A DNA stretch of 64,000 nt from a virus. Positions 1 to 7,077 of this stretch are shown here, piece by piece (the stretch's first letter is position 1; the number at the start of each line of letters is the position of its first letter). The stretch spans positions 20,693 through 84,692 of the IMG/VR virus record IMGVR_UViG_3300045283_000116. The stretch is one strand, 5' to 3'. The notes beneath the pieces were generated by a model. It did not search any database, had not been told where the DNA came from, and worked only from the letters and a program-made list of their open reading frames with translations. Position numbers and translations under genes: made by a program.

Positions 1-1
1 G

Positions 2-220
2 CTCATCAAGCCGGACGCGGCCTACGTGCCGGGGGACCTGATCGGCTGGGACCCGGCCGGTGCGCGGCCACAGGGCAAGGGGCAGACGAACGGGACGGGT
101 TCGTGGATGCGCGGCGTTGCCGCGGCGAACGCGCTGTTCACCGTCCAGGAGTTCCGGCCGTACAACACGGCGGGGACCGAGGGCGTTCTCACCGTCAGGA
201 GTCTCCGCGGCCAGTTCTAG
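2..220 (+). CDS. C-terminal part of a head (decoration-like) protein
   Basis: This reading frame is open from the first base of the window and ends at the TAG at 218-220, so only about the last 72 residues are seen. The tail of the protein is rich in Gly, Pro and Thr and ends in LRGQF. It sits 33 bases before the major capsid gene. In many siphoviruses that slot holds a scaffold or a head decoration protein. The role is inferred from position only; no family motif was recognised. Confidence 0.55.
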   Translation, partial: LIKPDAAYVPGDLIGWDPAGARPQGKGQTNGTGSWMRGVAAANALFTVQEFRPYNTAGTEGVLTVRSLRGQF

Positions 221-253
221 GCGTCCGCGGCAAATCACGAGTAAGGAGCACAC

Positions 254-1192
254 ATGGACGCCGTCATCTTCAACACGCTGGCGAAGGTCGCCGCGGAGAC
301 GGACAAGGTCAAGCGGGCACAGCTCAAGGCCGAGACGAACATCGAACTCGCGTCGCACTTCGCGCGTCACGGCATGGACATGGAGGAGCTCGCGTACGAC
401 CTCCTGAACCAGGCGTGGGGCGACGCGATGCAGGGCAACATCGTCGGCTCGGTTATCGAGGTCAAGACGGTCGGCCTCGGCGATGTCGATTTCGTGGAGG
501 AGAACCTCCGCGGGATGCGCGCGTACTGGCAGGGCAAGGGCGGCCAGATCCGCTCGGACATCCTGCGCTACGAGCGTTCCCAGATGCCGCGTGAGGAGAT
601 CGTCGCGGCGATCGACATGCACCAGGACGAGCTCGCGCTCAACTTCTGGGGCTCGCTCGACAAGCTGTCCAGCCACGCGCAGGACAAGATGGAGATCCTC
701 CCGGCGCAGCGGCTCATCGAGCTCATCCAGGCCGCGATCACGACGGGCACGTACTTCGGTTCGTTCGCCGCCGCGACGCTGACCGACACGCAGATCGACA
801 CGATCCTCGACGCCGTGGCGCTGCGGTCCGGCGGCAAGGTCTCGATCCTCGGAACCTCCGTGGCGATCCGCAAGCTCGCCAACGTGGGTCTCGACTTCGG
901 TCCCAACATCCAGGAGCGGGTGTTCGAGACCGGCCAGATCGCGACCTACAAGGGCTACCCCGTCGTGCAGGTGGAGAACTTCGAGAACTTCGAGGGCAAC
1001 TTCGTCCTGCCGAACAACGAGCTCTGGTTCGTCGGGCGCAACGCCGGTCGGCTGACCTACTACGGCAGCACCGCCAAGGTCCAGCAGTTGAAGCTCCCGA
1101 GCTTCTACTTCCGCTGGGAGACCGCGCGCGATGCCGGGATGCTGCTCTACGGCGTGGCGAAGGGGCGTCTGGGCCGCGTCGTTCTGACCTAG
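254..1192 (+). CDS. Major capsid protein (HK97-fold type, probable)
   Basis: A 312-residue protein with an AAGGAG ribosome site just before its ATG. Size, position before the connector genes and the C-terminal half (substrate-like loops, then a run of beta-strand-like segments ending RLGRVVLT) fit a phage major capsid protein. The N-terminus is helical and charged and could be an E-loop/N-arm; no separate scaffold or protease is visible. It is followed by a hairpin terminator, as is usual for this highly expressed gene. The assignment rests on context and general sequence character, not on an identified motif. Confidence 0.7.
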   Translation: MDAVIFNTLAKVAAETDKVKRAQLKAETNIELASHFARHGMDMEELAYDLLNQAWGDAMQGNIVGSVIEVKTVGLGDVDFVEENLRGMRAYWQGKGGQIRSDILRYERSQMPREEIVAAIDMHQDELALNFWGSLDKLSSHAQDKMEILPAQRLIELIQAAITTGTYFGSFAAATLTDTQIDTILDAVALRSGGKVSILGTSVAIRKLANVGLDFGPNIQERVFETGQIATYKGYPVVQVENFENFEGNFVLPNNELWFVGRNAGRLTYYGSTAKVQQLKLPSFYFRWETARDAGMLLYGVAKGRLGRVVLT

Positions 1193-1214
1193 TCCCTGCC
1201 GGGGCGTGGGATTG

Positions 1215-1240
1215 AGCGGGCGGTTGAAAAGCCGCCCGTT
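1215..1240 (+). terminator. Hairpin terminator after the capsid gene
   Basis: GCGGGCGG and CCGCCCGT form an 8-9 bp stem around a short A-rich loop (TTGAAAAG), followed by TTCTGCTG. It lies 23 bases past the capsid stop and just upstream of a promoter-like element. The tail CGTTCTGC recurs after the terminator near 28.4 kb. Confidence 0.7.
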
Positions 1241-1245
1241 CTGCT

Positions 1246-1265
1246 GTCTGGAGTCGTAGATTAGG
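1246..1265 (+). promoter_or_regulatory. Promoter-like AGTCGTAGATTAGG element overlapping an operator-like site
   Basis: GTCTGGAGTC (one mismatch to the dispersed motif GACTGGAGTC) runs directly into GTAGATTAGG. TAGATT at 1257-1262 would serve as a -10 box. The same 14-mer AGTCGTAGATTAGG recurs exactly at 3899 and 27274. No convincing -35 box is seen. The next gene starts at 1298 with its own ribosome site (GTGGAGGA). Confidence 0.55.
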
Positions 1266-1297
1266 AACGGCAAACGGCTCCCTGTGGAGGACTGGCA

Positions 1298-1666
1298 ATG
1301 GCGAAGGTGAAGACAACGCGGTTCCGCAATACGAGCGCCGGATACGTCGGCGTGTCGAAGTACAAGCCCAACGGCGACGAGGACGCGATCGCCGTTGAGC
1401 CGCACGGCACCGTGGAGCTCACGGACGAGGAGATCGAACTCACCGCCCGCGCGCCGAGGGAGCTCAAGGACAACCCGTTCCTGCCGCAGCGCTTCGAGAT
1501 CCGCGACCAGAACACGGACGAGTTGATCGAGGAGGGCACCCGGCCGCTCCTGGTCGTCGACACGTCCGAGGTCTTCGTGCCGGATACCGGCAGCTTCGCC
1601 GAGGGCGAGGAGGTCGGCACTCCCGCCGCACGCAGGGTGCGCCGTCGTGCGAAGGCCGAGGCGTAG
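1298..1666 (+). CDS. Small structural-region protein of unknown function
   Basis: 122 residues, ATG preceded by GGAGGA. The first half looks like a small beta domain; the end is very basic (RRVRRRAKAEA). It overlaps the next gene by one base and lies between capsid and connector genes, so a head or head-completion role is likely by position. No family was recognised. Confidence 0.7.
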   Translation: MAKVKTTRFRNTSAGYVGVSKYKPNGDEDAIAVEPHGTVELTDEEIELTARAPRELKDNPFLPQRFEIRDQNTDELIEEGTRPLLVVDTSEVFVPDTGSFAEGEEVGTPAARRVRRRAKAEA

Positions 1667-2241
1667 TGGCCGTCACCGTCGACGAGACGCTGACCGACAT
1701 TCGGGTGCTCACCCCGCGGATCAGGCGCGCCCTCGAAGGTACGGGCGCGCCGGTCCTGACCGACGACCAGATCAAGGACATCACTGCCGACGCGATGGCG
1801 GACGTGACGCTGTATCTCGGCAGCGTCTTCGGCAAGCAGTTGGTCGTCACGGAGACGGACGCGAACGGCGCGCCGATCGAATACGCCACCACGGAGGAGC
1901 TCAGCCTCCAGGAGGGCTCGGTCATCGCGGCCCAGGCGGCGCTGGACTACTTCTTCTTCCAGTTCGCCGGGATGAAGGTCTCGGAGACGATCTCGGACGA
2001 GGCGTCGTCGTGGGAGTACGCGCTGTCGCCGTCGCTGCTCGCCAACCAGCTCAAGCTGTTGCAGCAGGAGCGCGACAAGGCGCTGGAGGCGCTGGCGGGC
2101 AACATGGACCCGCTGGAGCACTTCATGGACTTCGTCTACGCGCGCGACGCGGTAACGGCACGCATGATCGAGCCGTGGGTCCTCAACCAGGGCGTCGGCG
2201 GGCAGGCGGGCTTCTTCGACGAGCGCTTCGGGACGTACTAG
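1666..2241 (+). CDS. Head-tail connector-like protein
   Basis: 191 residues from a GTG start that overlaps the previous stop. The protein is mostly helical, acidic early, with a run of aromatic residues (DYFFFQF) and a long C-terminal helix. Position directly after the capsid block and a length close to gp6/gp15-type adaptors support a connector (head completion) role. This is inference from synteny. Confidence 0.55.
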   Translation: MAVTVDETLTDIRVLTPRIRRALEGTGAPVLTDDQIKDITADAMADVTLYLGSVFGKQLVVTETDANGAPIEYATTEELSLQEGSVIAAQAALDYFFFQFAGMKVSETISDEASSWEYALSPSLLANQLKLLQQERDKALEALAGNMDPLEHFMDFVYARDAVTARMIEPWVLNQGVGGQAGFFDERFGTY

Positions 2242-2699
2242 TGGTCGTCATCACGCCCGATCTGGCGGGCTACGAGGAGGCCCACAACCGGGCTCGCGAC
2301 TACATGGGCGTGCCGATCGTCCTGTTCGGCCCGGTGGAGAGCACCTGGCCGCCGGGCACACCGGTCGATCCTCTGACTGGAGTCCCGATGGACCCGACGC
2401 TCGAGCCCATCTCCTCGGCCGCGGCTTCGGCGCTCGTCCACGGCAAGGTCGGCTTCCGGGCGGTGATCCGCGGGTTTAGCGCAGGCTCGTCGGAGGACAA
2501 GTCGGCCGGAGTCATGGACCGCGCCGACGTGATGCTGATCCTGCCGTCTGCCGCTGCGTCCGCGGTCACCGCGATCGACGCCCAGAGCTTCGAGGCGCGC
2601 GACTGGACCTGCAAGATCGAGACCTACAAGTTCGACGGCGTCGCCGGGATCGACCGCTTCCTGATCTACGGTAGGCGCATCTCGGAGCCACGGCTGTGA
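2241..2699 (+). CDS. Head-tail stopper/neck protein (probable)
   Basis: 152 residues, GTG start overlapping the TAG of the connector gene. It is predicted mostly beta, with a Pro-rich loop around residues 32-45, and is tightly coupled to both neighbours (the next GTG overlaps its end). In siphovirus order this is the stopper or tail-terminator slot. An exact GACTGGAGTC copy lies inside it at 2375. Confidence 0.5.
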   Translation: MVVITPDLAGYEEAHNRARDYMGVPIVLFGPVESTWPPGTPVDPLTGVPMDPTLEPISSAAASALVHGKVGFRAVIRGFSAGSSEDKSAGVMDRADVMLILPSAAASAVTAIDAQSFEARDWTCKIETYKFDGVAGIDRFLIYGRRISEPRL

Positions 2700-3181
2700 T
2701 CTCCCGCGAAGACCTGATCGACAAGTCCGTCCGCGAGTTCGCCCGGCAGTATCTCGTCACGCGCGGCTACGGGCCGGACAAGCTGCGCTGGATCGAGAGC
2801 TTCCCGCACTCGCTGGAGTCGCTGGACGGCGTGTCACTCGCCGCGGTCGGCTTCAACTTCGACGACGAGGGTCGCGAGGCCGAGATGGGCTCGTCGCTCA
2901 CAGAGCGCAACTACACGATCGAGTTCTTCGTCTTCGGCGTCGACATGGAGATCGCGCGCAACGTCGCGAACTGGATGAAGTTCGCACTGGAGTCCGACGA
3001 ACAGGGCACGCTCCCGCTCATGGACTACGGCCAAGACCCGCCTGTCGAGATCGACCGGCTGCGCGTCGACGGCGTGTCGACGCATCACCAGGCGTTCCTT
3101 GACCCCGAGCCGTGGCAGGAGTTCACCTGGCTCACGACCGTCCGCGTGGAGGACATCTACTACGCCTCGACGCTGGCCTGA
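2696..3181 (+). CDS. Tail-completion-like neck protein
   Basis: 161 residues, GTG start overlapping the upstream stop. The protein mixes alpha and beta and contains a long acidic central strand region. Length and slot match tail terminator/minor tail proteins of siphoviruses. The next gene starts on its last base, so the neck genes form one translational unit. Confidence 0.5.
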   Translation: MISREDLIDKSVREFARQYLVTRGYGPDKLRWIESFPHSLESLDGVSLAAVGFNFDDEGREAEMGSSLTERNYTIEFFVFGVDMEIARNVANWMKFALESDEQGTLPLMDYGQDPPVEIDRLRVDGVSTHHQAFLDPEPWQEFTWLTTVRVEDIYYASTLA

Positions 3182-3876
3182 TGGCGCAGTGGTACGACAT
3201 CTTCGTCGTCGAGGATGTCGGGCCGATCTACGAGCACTTCGACCGCATCATCATCCAACTCAGGGAGCTTGAGGCCGCGGGCGTTGCGGGCATCGCGGGA
3301 GCGGGGTTCCTGGCGAGGGTCCAGAAGTCGCTCCTGAACTTCATGGACGGGCTGGAGTTGGCGGCTCGCACCGCGGCGGTCCAAGCCCAGCAGGAGATCG
3401 TCGGGAAGATCGCGGCAACCCAGGTCCGCCCCGACACCGGGCGACGCCCCGGCCTGGCTGCTGCGATACGCACGGCGGTGCTGGAGCCACGCGGGGGCCT
3501 GCCGACCGGGGCGGTCGGCGTCGGCAACATCAATACGCTCGATCGCCTCACGACACGGAGCGGCAGGATGGCGCGCTACGGCCCGTACTGGCGTTCCCAG
3601 GAGTACGGCTTCCGGCCGCGCGGTCGCCAGCTTTCGGGCATCCGCGGCTTCTTCACGGGACCGGGCTTCGGGAACGTCGCGCCGAGTCCCGGCGCGTTCC
3701 GCGATCAGCCCACATTCGAGGCCCGGCGCGGCGGACCTCTGATGCGTCCGAGCGGCTACCAGGGCCGGTTCTTCCTGCGTGACGGCTCCGCCGCCGCCTT
3801 CGCCGCCTACAAGCGGGAGCTCCTGGCGCTCCAGGACCGGATCGACGCCGAGCTCGCGCCGATCCTCCGCTACTGA
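3181..3876 (+). CDS. Minor tail/neck protein of unknown fold
   Basis: 231 residues, ATG at 3181. The N-terminal third is helical (EHFDRIIIQLRELEAAG), followed by a Gly/Arg/Pro-rich central part and a C-terminal helix. It is the last gene of the neck block; after it come a promoter-like element and the tail tube gene. No motif gives a biochemical function. Confidence 0.55.
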   Translation: MAQWYDIFVVEDVGPIYEHFDRIIIQLRELEAAGVAGIAGAGFLARVQKSLLNFMDGLELAARTAAVQAQQEIVGKIAATQVRPDTGRRPGLAAAIRTAVLEPRGGLPTGAVGVGNINTLDRLTTRSGRMARYGPYWRSQEYGFRPRGRQLSGIRGFFTGPGFGNVAPSPGAFRDQPTFEARRGGPLMRPSGYQGRFFLRDGSAAAFAAYKRELLALQDRIDAELAPILRY

Positions 3877-3892
3877 GCGTCTGTCAGAGAGC

Positions 3893-3912
3893 GCCTCCAG
3901 TCGTAGATTAGG
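3893..3912 (+). promoter_or_regulatory. Second AGTCGTAGATTAGG promoter-like element
   Basis: GCCTCCAGTC (one mismatch to GACTCCAGTC) fuses to GTAGATTAGG; TAGATT is at 3904-3909. The leader downstream resembles that of the first copy, ending AAGGACTGGCGTGG against GAGGACTGGCAATGG there. This suggests a duplicated promoter-leader cassette. Confidence 0.55.
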
Positions 3913-3942
3913 AGCGCAACGGCGACGTAGGCAAGGACTGGC

Positions 3943-4206
3943 GTGGACCGAGAGCAGTATCTCCACAGGCGGAAGGCGAAGTACATGGCTCAGACGCTTG
4001 AGGAGTTCGAGAACAAGATCGAGCCCCTCTTGCCGGACACGACAGAAGCACGCGAGGCGCGGGACCACTTCAAGGGCCTGTGCCGAGGGCGCTTCAACGG
4101 ACTGGCAGTCGACGGCTGTGAACTGCTCAAGCTGGATGGGATTTCCGAGATCAACGGCGTCGCGCAAGGCATTCGAGACCAACTTTCGCCCGTCGGCCGA
4201 CCCTGA
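3943..4206 (+). CDS. Small hypothetical protein before the tail tube gene
   Basis: 87 residues from a GTG start with AAGGA 9 bases upstream. It is helical and charged, with two Cys residues near the middle (GLCRG, DGCEL). It has its own promoter-like element and lies 21 bases before the tail tube gene. Function is unknown. Confidence 0.6.
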   Translation: MDREQYLHRRKAKYMAQTLEEFENKIEPLLPDTTEAREARDHFKGLCRGRFNGLAVDGCELLKLDGISEINGVAQGIRDQLSPVGRP

Positions 4207-4227
4207 CACCAGGAGCAACGAGACCAT

Positions 4228-5493
4228 ATGAGCGTCAACGCCGGTTCCATCATCCACGTCGCGGGCAACAGCGTCATCGACCGTCTCCAGTCGGCCGGTC
4301 TGAGCAACGTCAACGTCCCGCTGACGGTCGTCCAGGAGATCGGCAACGACTCGATCGTCGACAAGATCCCCGGCGACCCGCAGTTCACGTTCTCGATGGA
4401 GTCGTGGGATGTCTCCACCGAGCTCGAAGCCCTCCTCATGGGCGAGCACGCCACCAGCGGCAGCTTCGCATCCGGCCAGGCGCTCGACGTGACGGACGCG
4501 GACGGCACCGAGTACAAGTTCTCCAAGTGCCAGTACGTCACGATCGCCTCGCCGTGGAAGGACCCGCTGTCCTCCGGTGGCGTCGTCAACGCGGGCCATC
4601 TTGTTCCCGCCTACTGGCCGACCCGGATCAGCTACTCCTACGGTGTCAGCGACCAGGCCGCGGAGACCGTCGAGCTCTCGGGCGGGGCGTTCTACTACGC
4701 CAAGGGCGCGCCGGTCGAGCAGTTCGCCGCGGGCGGGTCCGCGAGCTACGTCACGTCGGACCCGGCGATCCCGTACCGCATCGGCGGCGCGGCGGGCACG
4801 ACGTTCAAGTCCGTCTTCGGCGTGATCGTCAACGGCGCGGTGATGATCGAGGGCGTCGACTACACGTCGACGCCGACCAACTCGCCGAACCCGGCCGTCG
4901 CCACCATCACGTTCACCACGGCGACCCCGGCCACGGACGTGAACGGCCAGCCGACCGTCGTCAAGTTCTCCTACTTCACGACCGCGGCCAAGTCGTTCCC
5001 GCAGCCGGTCCACGCGAGCGTCATCACGAAGCCGGGCGCGGTCCGCGGCCGCAACATCTGCGTCTACCTGACCGATGCGAAGCTCAAGCTGGCGAGCGTC
5101 CAGCAGTTCACGCTGGAGGGCACCGTCACCGGTCAGTTCGACTACGAGTTCTGCAACATGGACTCGATCGGCTACACGGTCACGCAGCGCGACGTGAACG
5201 GCACGATCACCGTGCGCTCGCGCGACGCGGCAGCGTTCTTCTCGATGCTGTCGGAGATGACCGGCGTCGCCCCGGCCGAGGTCCAGGGCTGGCTGAACCA
5301 GAACGCGATCAAGCTCGAGGTCCAGATCCAGAACCCGAAGAACCCGGCGGCGATCCTCAAGACGCTGTACGTGTCGGACGCGATCTTCCAGACCCCGGCG
5401 ACCCCGGCCCGCGTGAACACGCCGACCGATTTCGTCATCAACTACACGAGCCAGAGCGGTGAGTTCTCGGCGTTCAAGGGGTTGAGGCCCTGA
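4228..5493 (+). CDS. Major tail (tube) protein, probable
   Basis: 421 residues, beta-rich with many Thr/Val/Gly strands. The order neck genes, tube, two chaperone frames, tape measure is the standard siphovirus order, which makes this the tail tube subunit. It is longer than simple tube proteins, and the middle (residues about 165-260) may be an inserted Ig-like or carbohydrate-binding domain. AGGAGC precedes the ATG. The next gene overlaps at TGATGG. Confidence 0.7.
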   Translation: MSVNAGSIIHVAGNSVIDRLQSAGLSNVNVPLTVVQEIGNDSIVDKIPGDPQFTFSMESWDVSTELEALLMGEHATSGSFASGQALDVTDADGTEYKFSKCQYVTIASPWKDPLSSGGVVNAGHLVPAYWPTRISYSYGVSDQAAETVELSGGAFYYAKGAPVEQFAAGGSASYVTSDPAIPYRIGGAAGTTFKSVFGVIVNGAVMIEGVDYTSTPTNSPNPAVATITFTTATPATDVNGQPTVVKFSYFTTAAKSFPQPVHASVITKPGAVRGRNICVYLTDAKLKLASVQQFTLEGTVTGQFDYEFCNMDSIGYTVTQRDVNGTITVRSRDAAAFFSMLSEMTGVAPAEVQGWLNQNAIKLEVQIQNPKNPAAILKTLYVSDAIFQTPATPARVNTPTDFVINYTSQSGEFSAFKGLRP

Positions 5494-5783
5494 TGGCACA
5501 GGTCCACCAGTTCGGGGCGGGCGACAAGGGCGGCATCGTCGACCGGGTCAGCCTGCTCGCGATGGTCAATGGTCTCGGCGGGCGGGTTCCGACGCCGGTC
5601 AAGGCGAGCCGGGTCGCCCGGTTCCTGCACCCGCGGGGCACCATCACGACGGCGGAAGTTCGCGCCGTTGCGGCGTCGAACGCGACGCTCGTGACCGACG
5701 ACGGCTCCGGCAACCTCACGCTCACGGGCACGGGGCTCAGGCAGGCGCGCTCGCGCATGTCCCCGAGGTACTGCATCCGATAG
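5493..5783 (+). CDS. Small hypothetical tail-region protein
   Basis: 96 residues, start overlapping the tube stop. The first 30 residues are Gly-rich; the end is basic (RQARSRMSPRYCIR). It could be a minor capsid/tail accessory made in step with the tube. No family was recognised. Confidence 0.55.
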   Translation: MAQVHQFGAGDKGGIVDRVSLLAMVNGLGGRVPTPVKASRVARFLHPRGTITTAEVRAVAASNATLVTDDGSGNLTLTGTGLRQARSRMSPRYCIR

Positions 5784-5855
5784 CACCCCTCATAGGGCTG
5801 ACGGCCCGCTCGACGGCACAAGCGGCTCATGGAGCCAGGCAAGCAGGAAAGGCGC

Positions 5856-5865
5856 GACTCCGGTC
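5856..5865 (+). promoter_or_regulatory. Operator-like motif copy in a spacer
   Basis: GACTCCGGTC, one mismatch to GACTCCAGTC, extended to the symmetric GCGACTCCGGTCGC. It is one of the few copies in non-coding DNA, 20 bases before the start of the chaperone gene. The rest of the 5784-5884 spacer shows no clear terminator. Confidence 0.45.
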
Positions 5866-5884
5866 GCACGGCGAAAGGAACGAT

Positions 5885-6760
5885 ATGACCGACGTAGCTG
5901 TCGAGGAGATCGAGGAAGTCACCGTAGTGCCCGACGAGATGAGCCCGGAACTCCGGGCTCTGTTCACGTTCTCGACGTGGGTCCACGTCGGTCTGGGGGC
6001 GGAGGAGTGCGACGCCGTCGACACGGAGGCGGGGACGAACGGGTGCGTGGACCCGGCGCACATCCACGTCTGGTGCCGCCTGCCCAACGGCCTCCAGCTT
6101 CGCGTCATCGCGGAGAAGGCGCGGGCGGCCAAGGCCCGGCGCGCGCGCGAGCTTCGCGACGACCAGACCGACTCGCACGCCGTCCTCGAAGACGAGGTCG
6201 CCGACCTGATCGACGCGGGCGAGAAGGAGCCGCTCGTGGACGTGCTCGTCGGCCGCGAGTGGTTCAAGCACTACCTGCGCGCACGCAACGAGGTCGAAGC
6301 CACCGAGGCCGAGCCCGACGAGGACGACGGGCCATTCGCGCACATCGACGACGACCAGGAGCGCCTGCTGGCGATCAGCCGGATGCCCGAGGCCGATCAG
6401 CCGAAGGACGAACGGGAGTCGCTGGATAAGCACGTCCGCCGCTACCAGGATCTCGTCGAGGCCAAGCTGGAGGAGTACCTCGAGCCCGAGCGCGAGGGTC
6501 TGCGGCTACTGGAGATGGAGGCGCTGGTCGAGCGAGTCCGCCGCGACCTCATCCAGCAGGACGCGATGGCCGTCTTCCAGCACGAGTACGCCATCCATGA
6601 GTGGCTGCTGTGCACCACGGACGCGCCGCACGGCAAGCGGCGCTGGATGACCGCCGAGGACATGGAGAACGAGCCGCCGGAACTCATCGACACCGTCAAG
6701 GACGCCTACGAGCGTCTGGAGCGCGAGCAGAGGACGCTGACCCAGGGAAAAGCCTCCTGA
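5885..6760 (+). CDS. Tail assembly chaperone, short form (G-like)
   Basis: 291 residues, AAAGGA before the ATG. The protein is acidic and helical, and it ends six bases after a slippery heptamer. It lies between the tail tube gene and the tape measure gene, the fixed place of the lambda G/GT pair. It is longer than lambda gpG (140 residues); residues about 75-160 contain an extra acidic, Arg-rich coiled segment. The call rests on position plus the frameshift signal. Confidence 0.8.
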   Translation: MTDVAVEEIEEVTVVPDEMSPELRALFTFSTWVHVGLGAEECDAVDTEAGTNGCVDPAHIHVWCRLPNGLQLRVIAEKARAAKARRARELRDDQTDSHAVLEDEVADLIDAGEKEPLVDVLVGREWFKHYLRARNEVEATEAEPDEDDGPFAHIDDDQERLLAISRMPEADQPKDERESLDKHVRRYQDLVEAKLEEYLEPEREGLRLLEMEALVERVRRDLIQQDAMAVFQHEYAIHEWLLCTTDAPHGKRRWMTAEDMENEPPELIDTVKDAYERLEREQRTLTQGKAS

Positions 6761-7077
6761 CCTCGGACGAGTGGCTGAGCATCGTCAAGCTCGCCCGCGA
6801 CCTGGGGTCGATCGACCACCTACTGCCAGATCACGTTGAAAGCCTCATCGACATCCCGTACACGCTGGCCGCAGCCATCAGCCTTGCGACGACAGTCTGG
6901 AATTGGCGCGAGAACCTCGCGTCCGACGAGATCCCTCCGCGGCACATCTGGCTGGACGGTGAGCTTGTGACCGACTGGTTCGCCGAGGTCGACGCCGCCC
7001 GCGAGCGCAAGTACAAGGGCGAGCCGGACGGGGAGCAGAACGAGGCCGTGAACGCCCTGGTGGTCGGCGATGGCTGA
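5885..7077 (+). CDS. Tail assembly chaperone, frameshifted long form (GT-like)
   Basis: Product of the -1 shift at 6745-6751, about 397 residues. The part unique to this form (6752-7077, about 108 residues) starts SLLTSDEWLSIVKLA and is helical, ending in an acidic tail. It has no good start of its own, which supports expression only by frameshifting. It overlaps the first codons of the tape measure gene. By analogy with lambda GT, this form would recruit tube subunits to the tape measure. Confidence 0.82.
6745..6751 (+). other. -1 ribosomal frameshift site GGGAAAA
   Basis: The heptamer is in the right phase (caG GGA AAA, codons at 6746 and 6749). Slipping back one base reads GGG AAA AGC CTC and enters a long open frame that continues to 7077. 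The zero-frame stop follows at 6758. Lambda uses GGGAAAG at the same place. Confidence 0.88.

Noticed and set aside
3160-5499. A 779-residue open frame on the minus strand
   Set aside because: It mirrors the tail tube and neck genes, is Arg/Asp/Val-biased as expected for an antisense GC-rich frame, and has no domain character.
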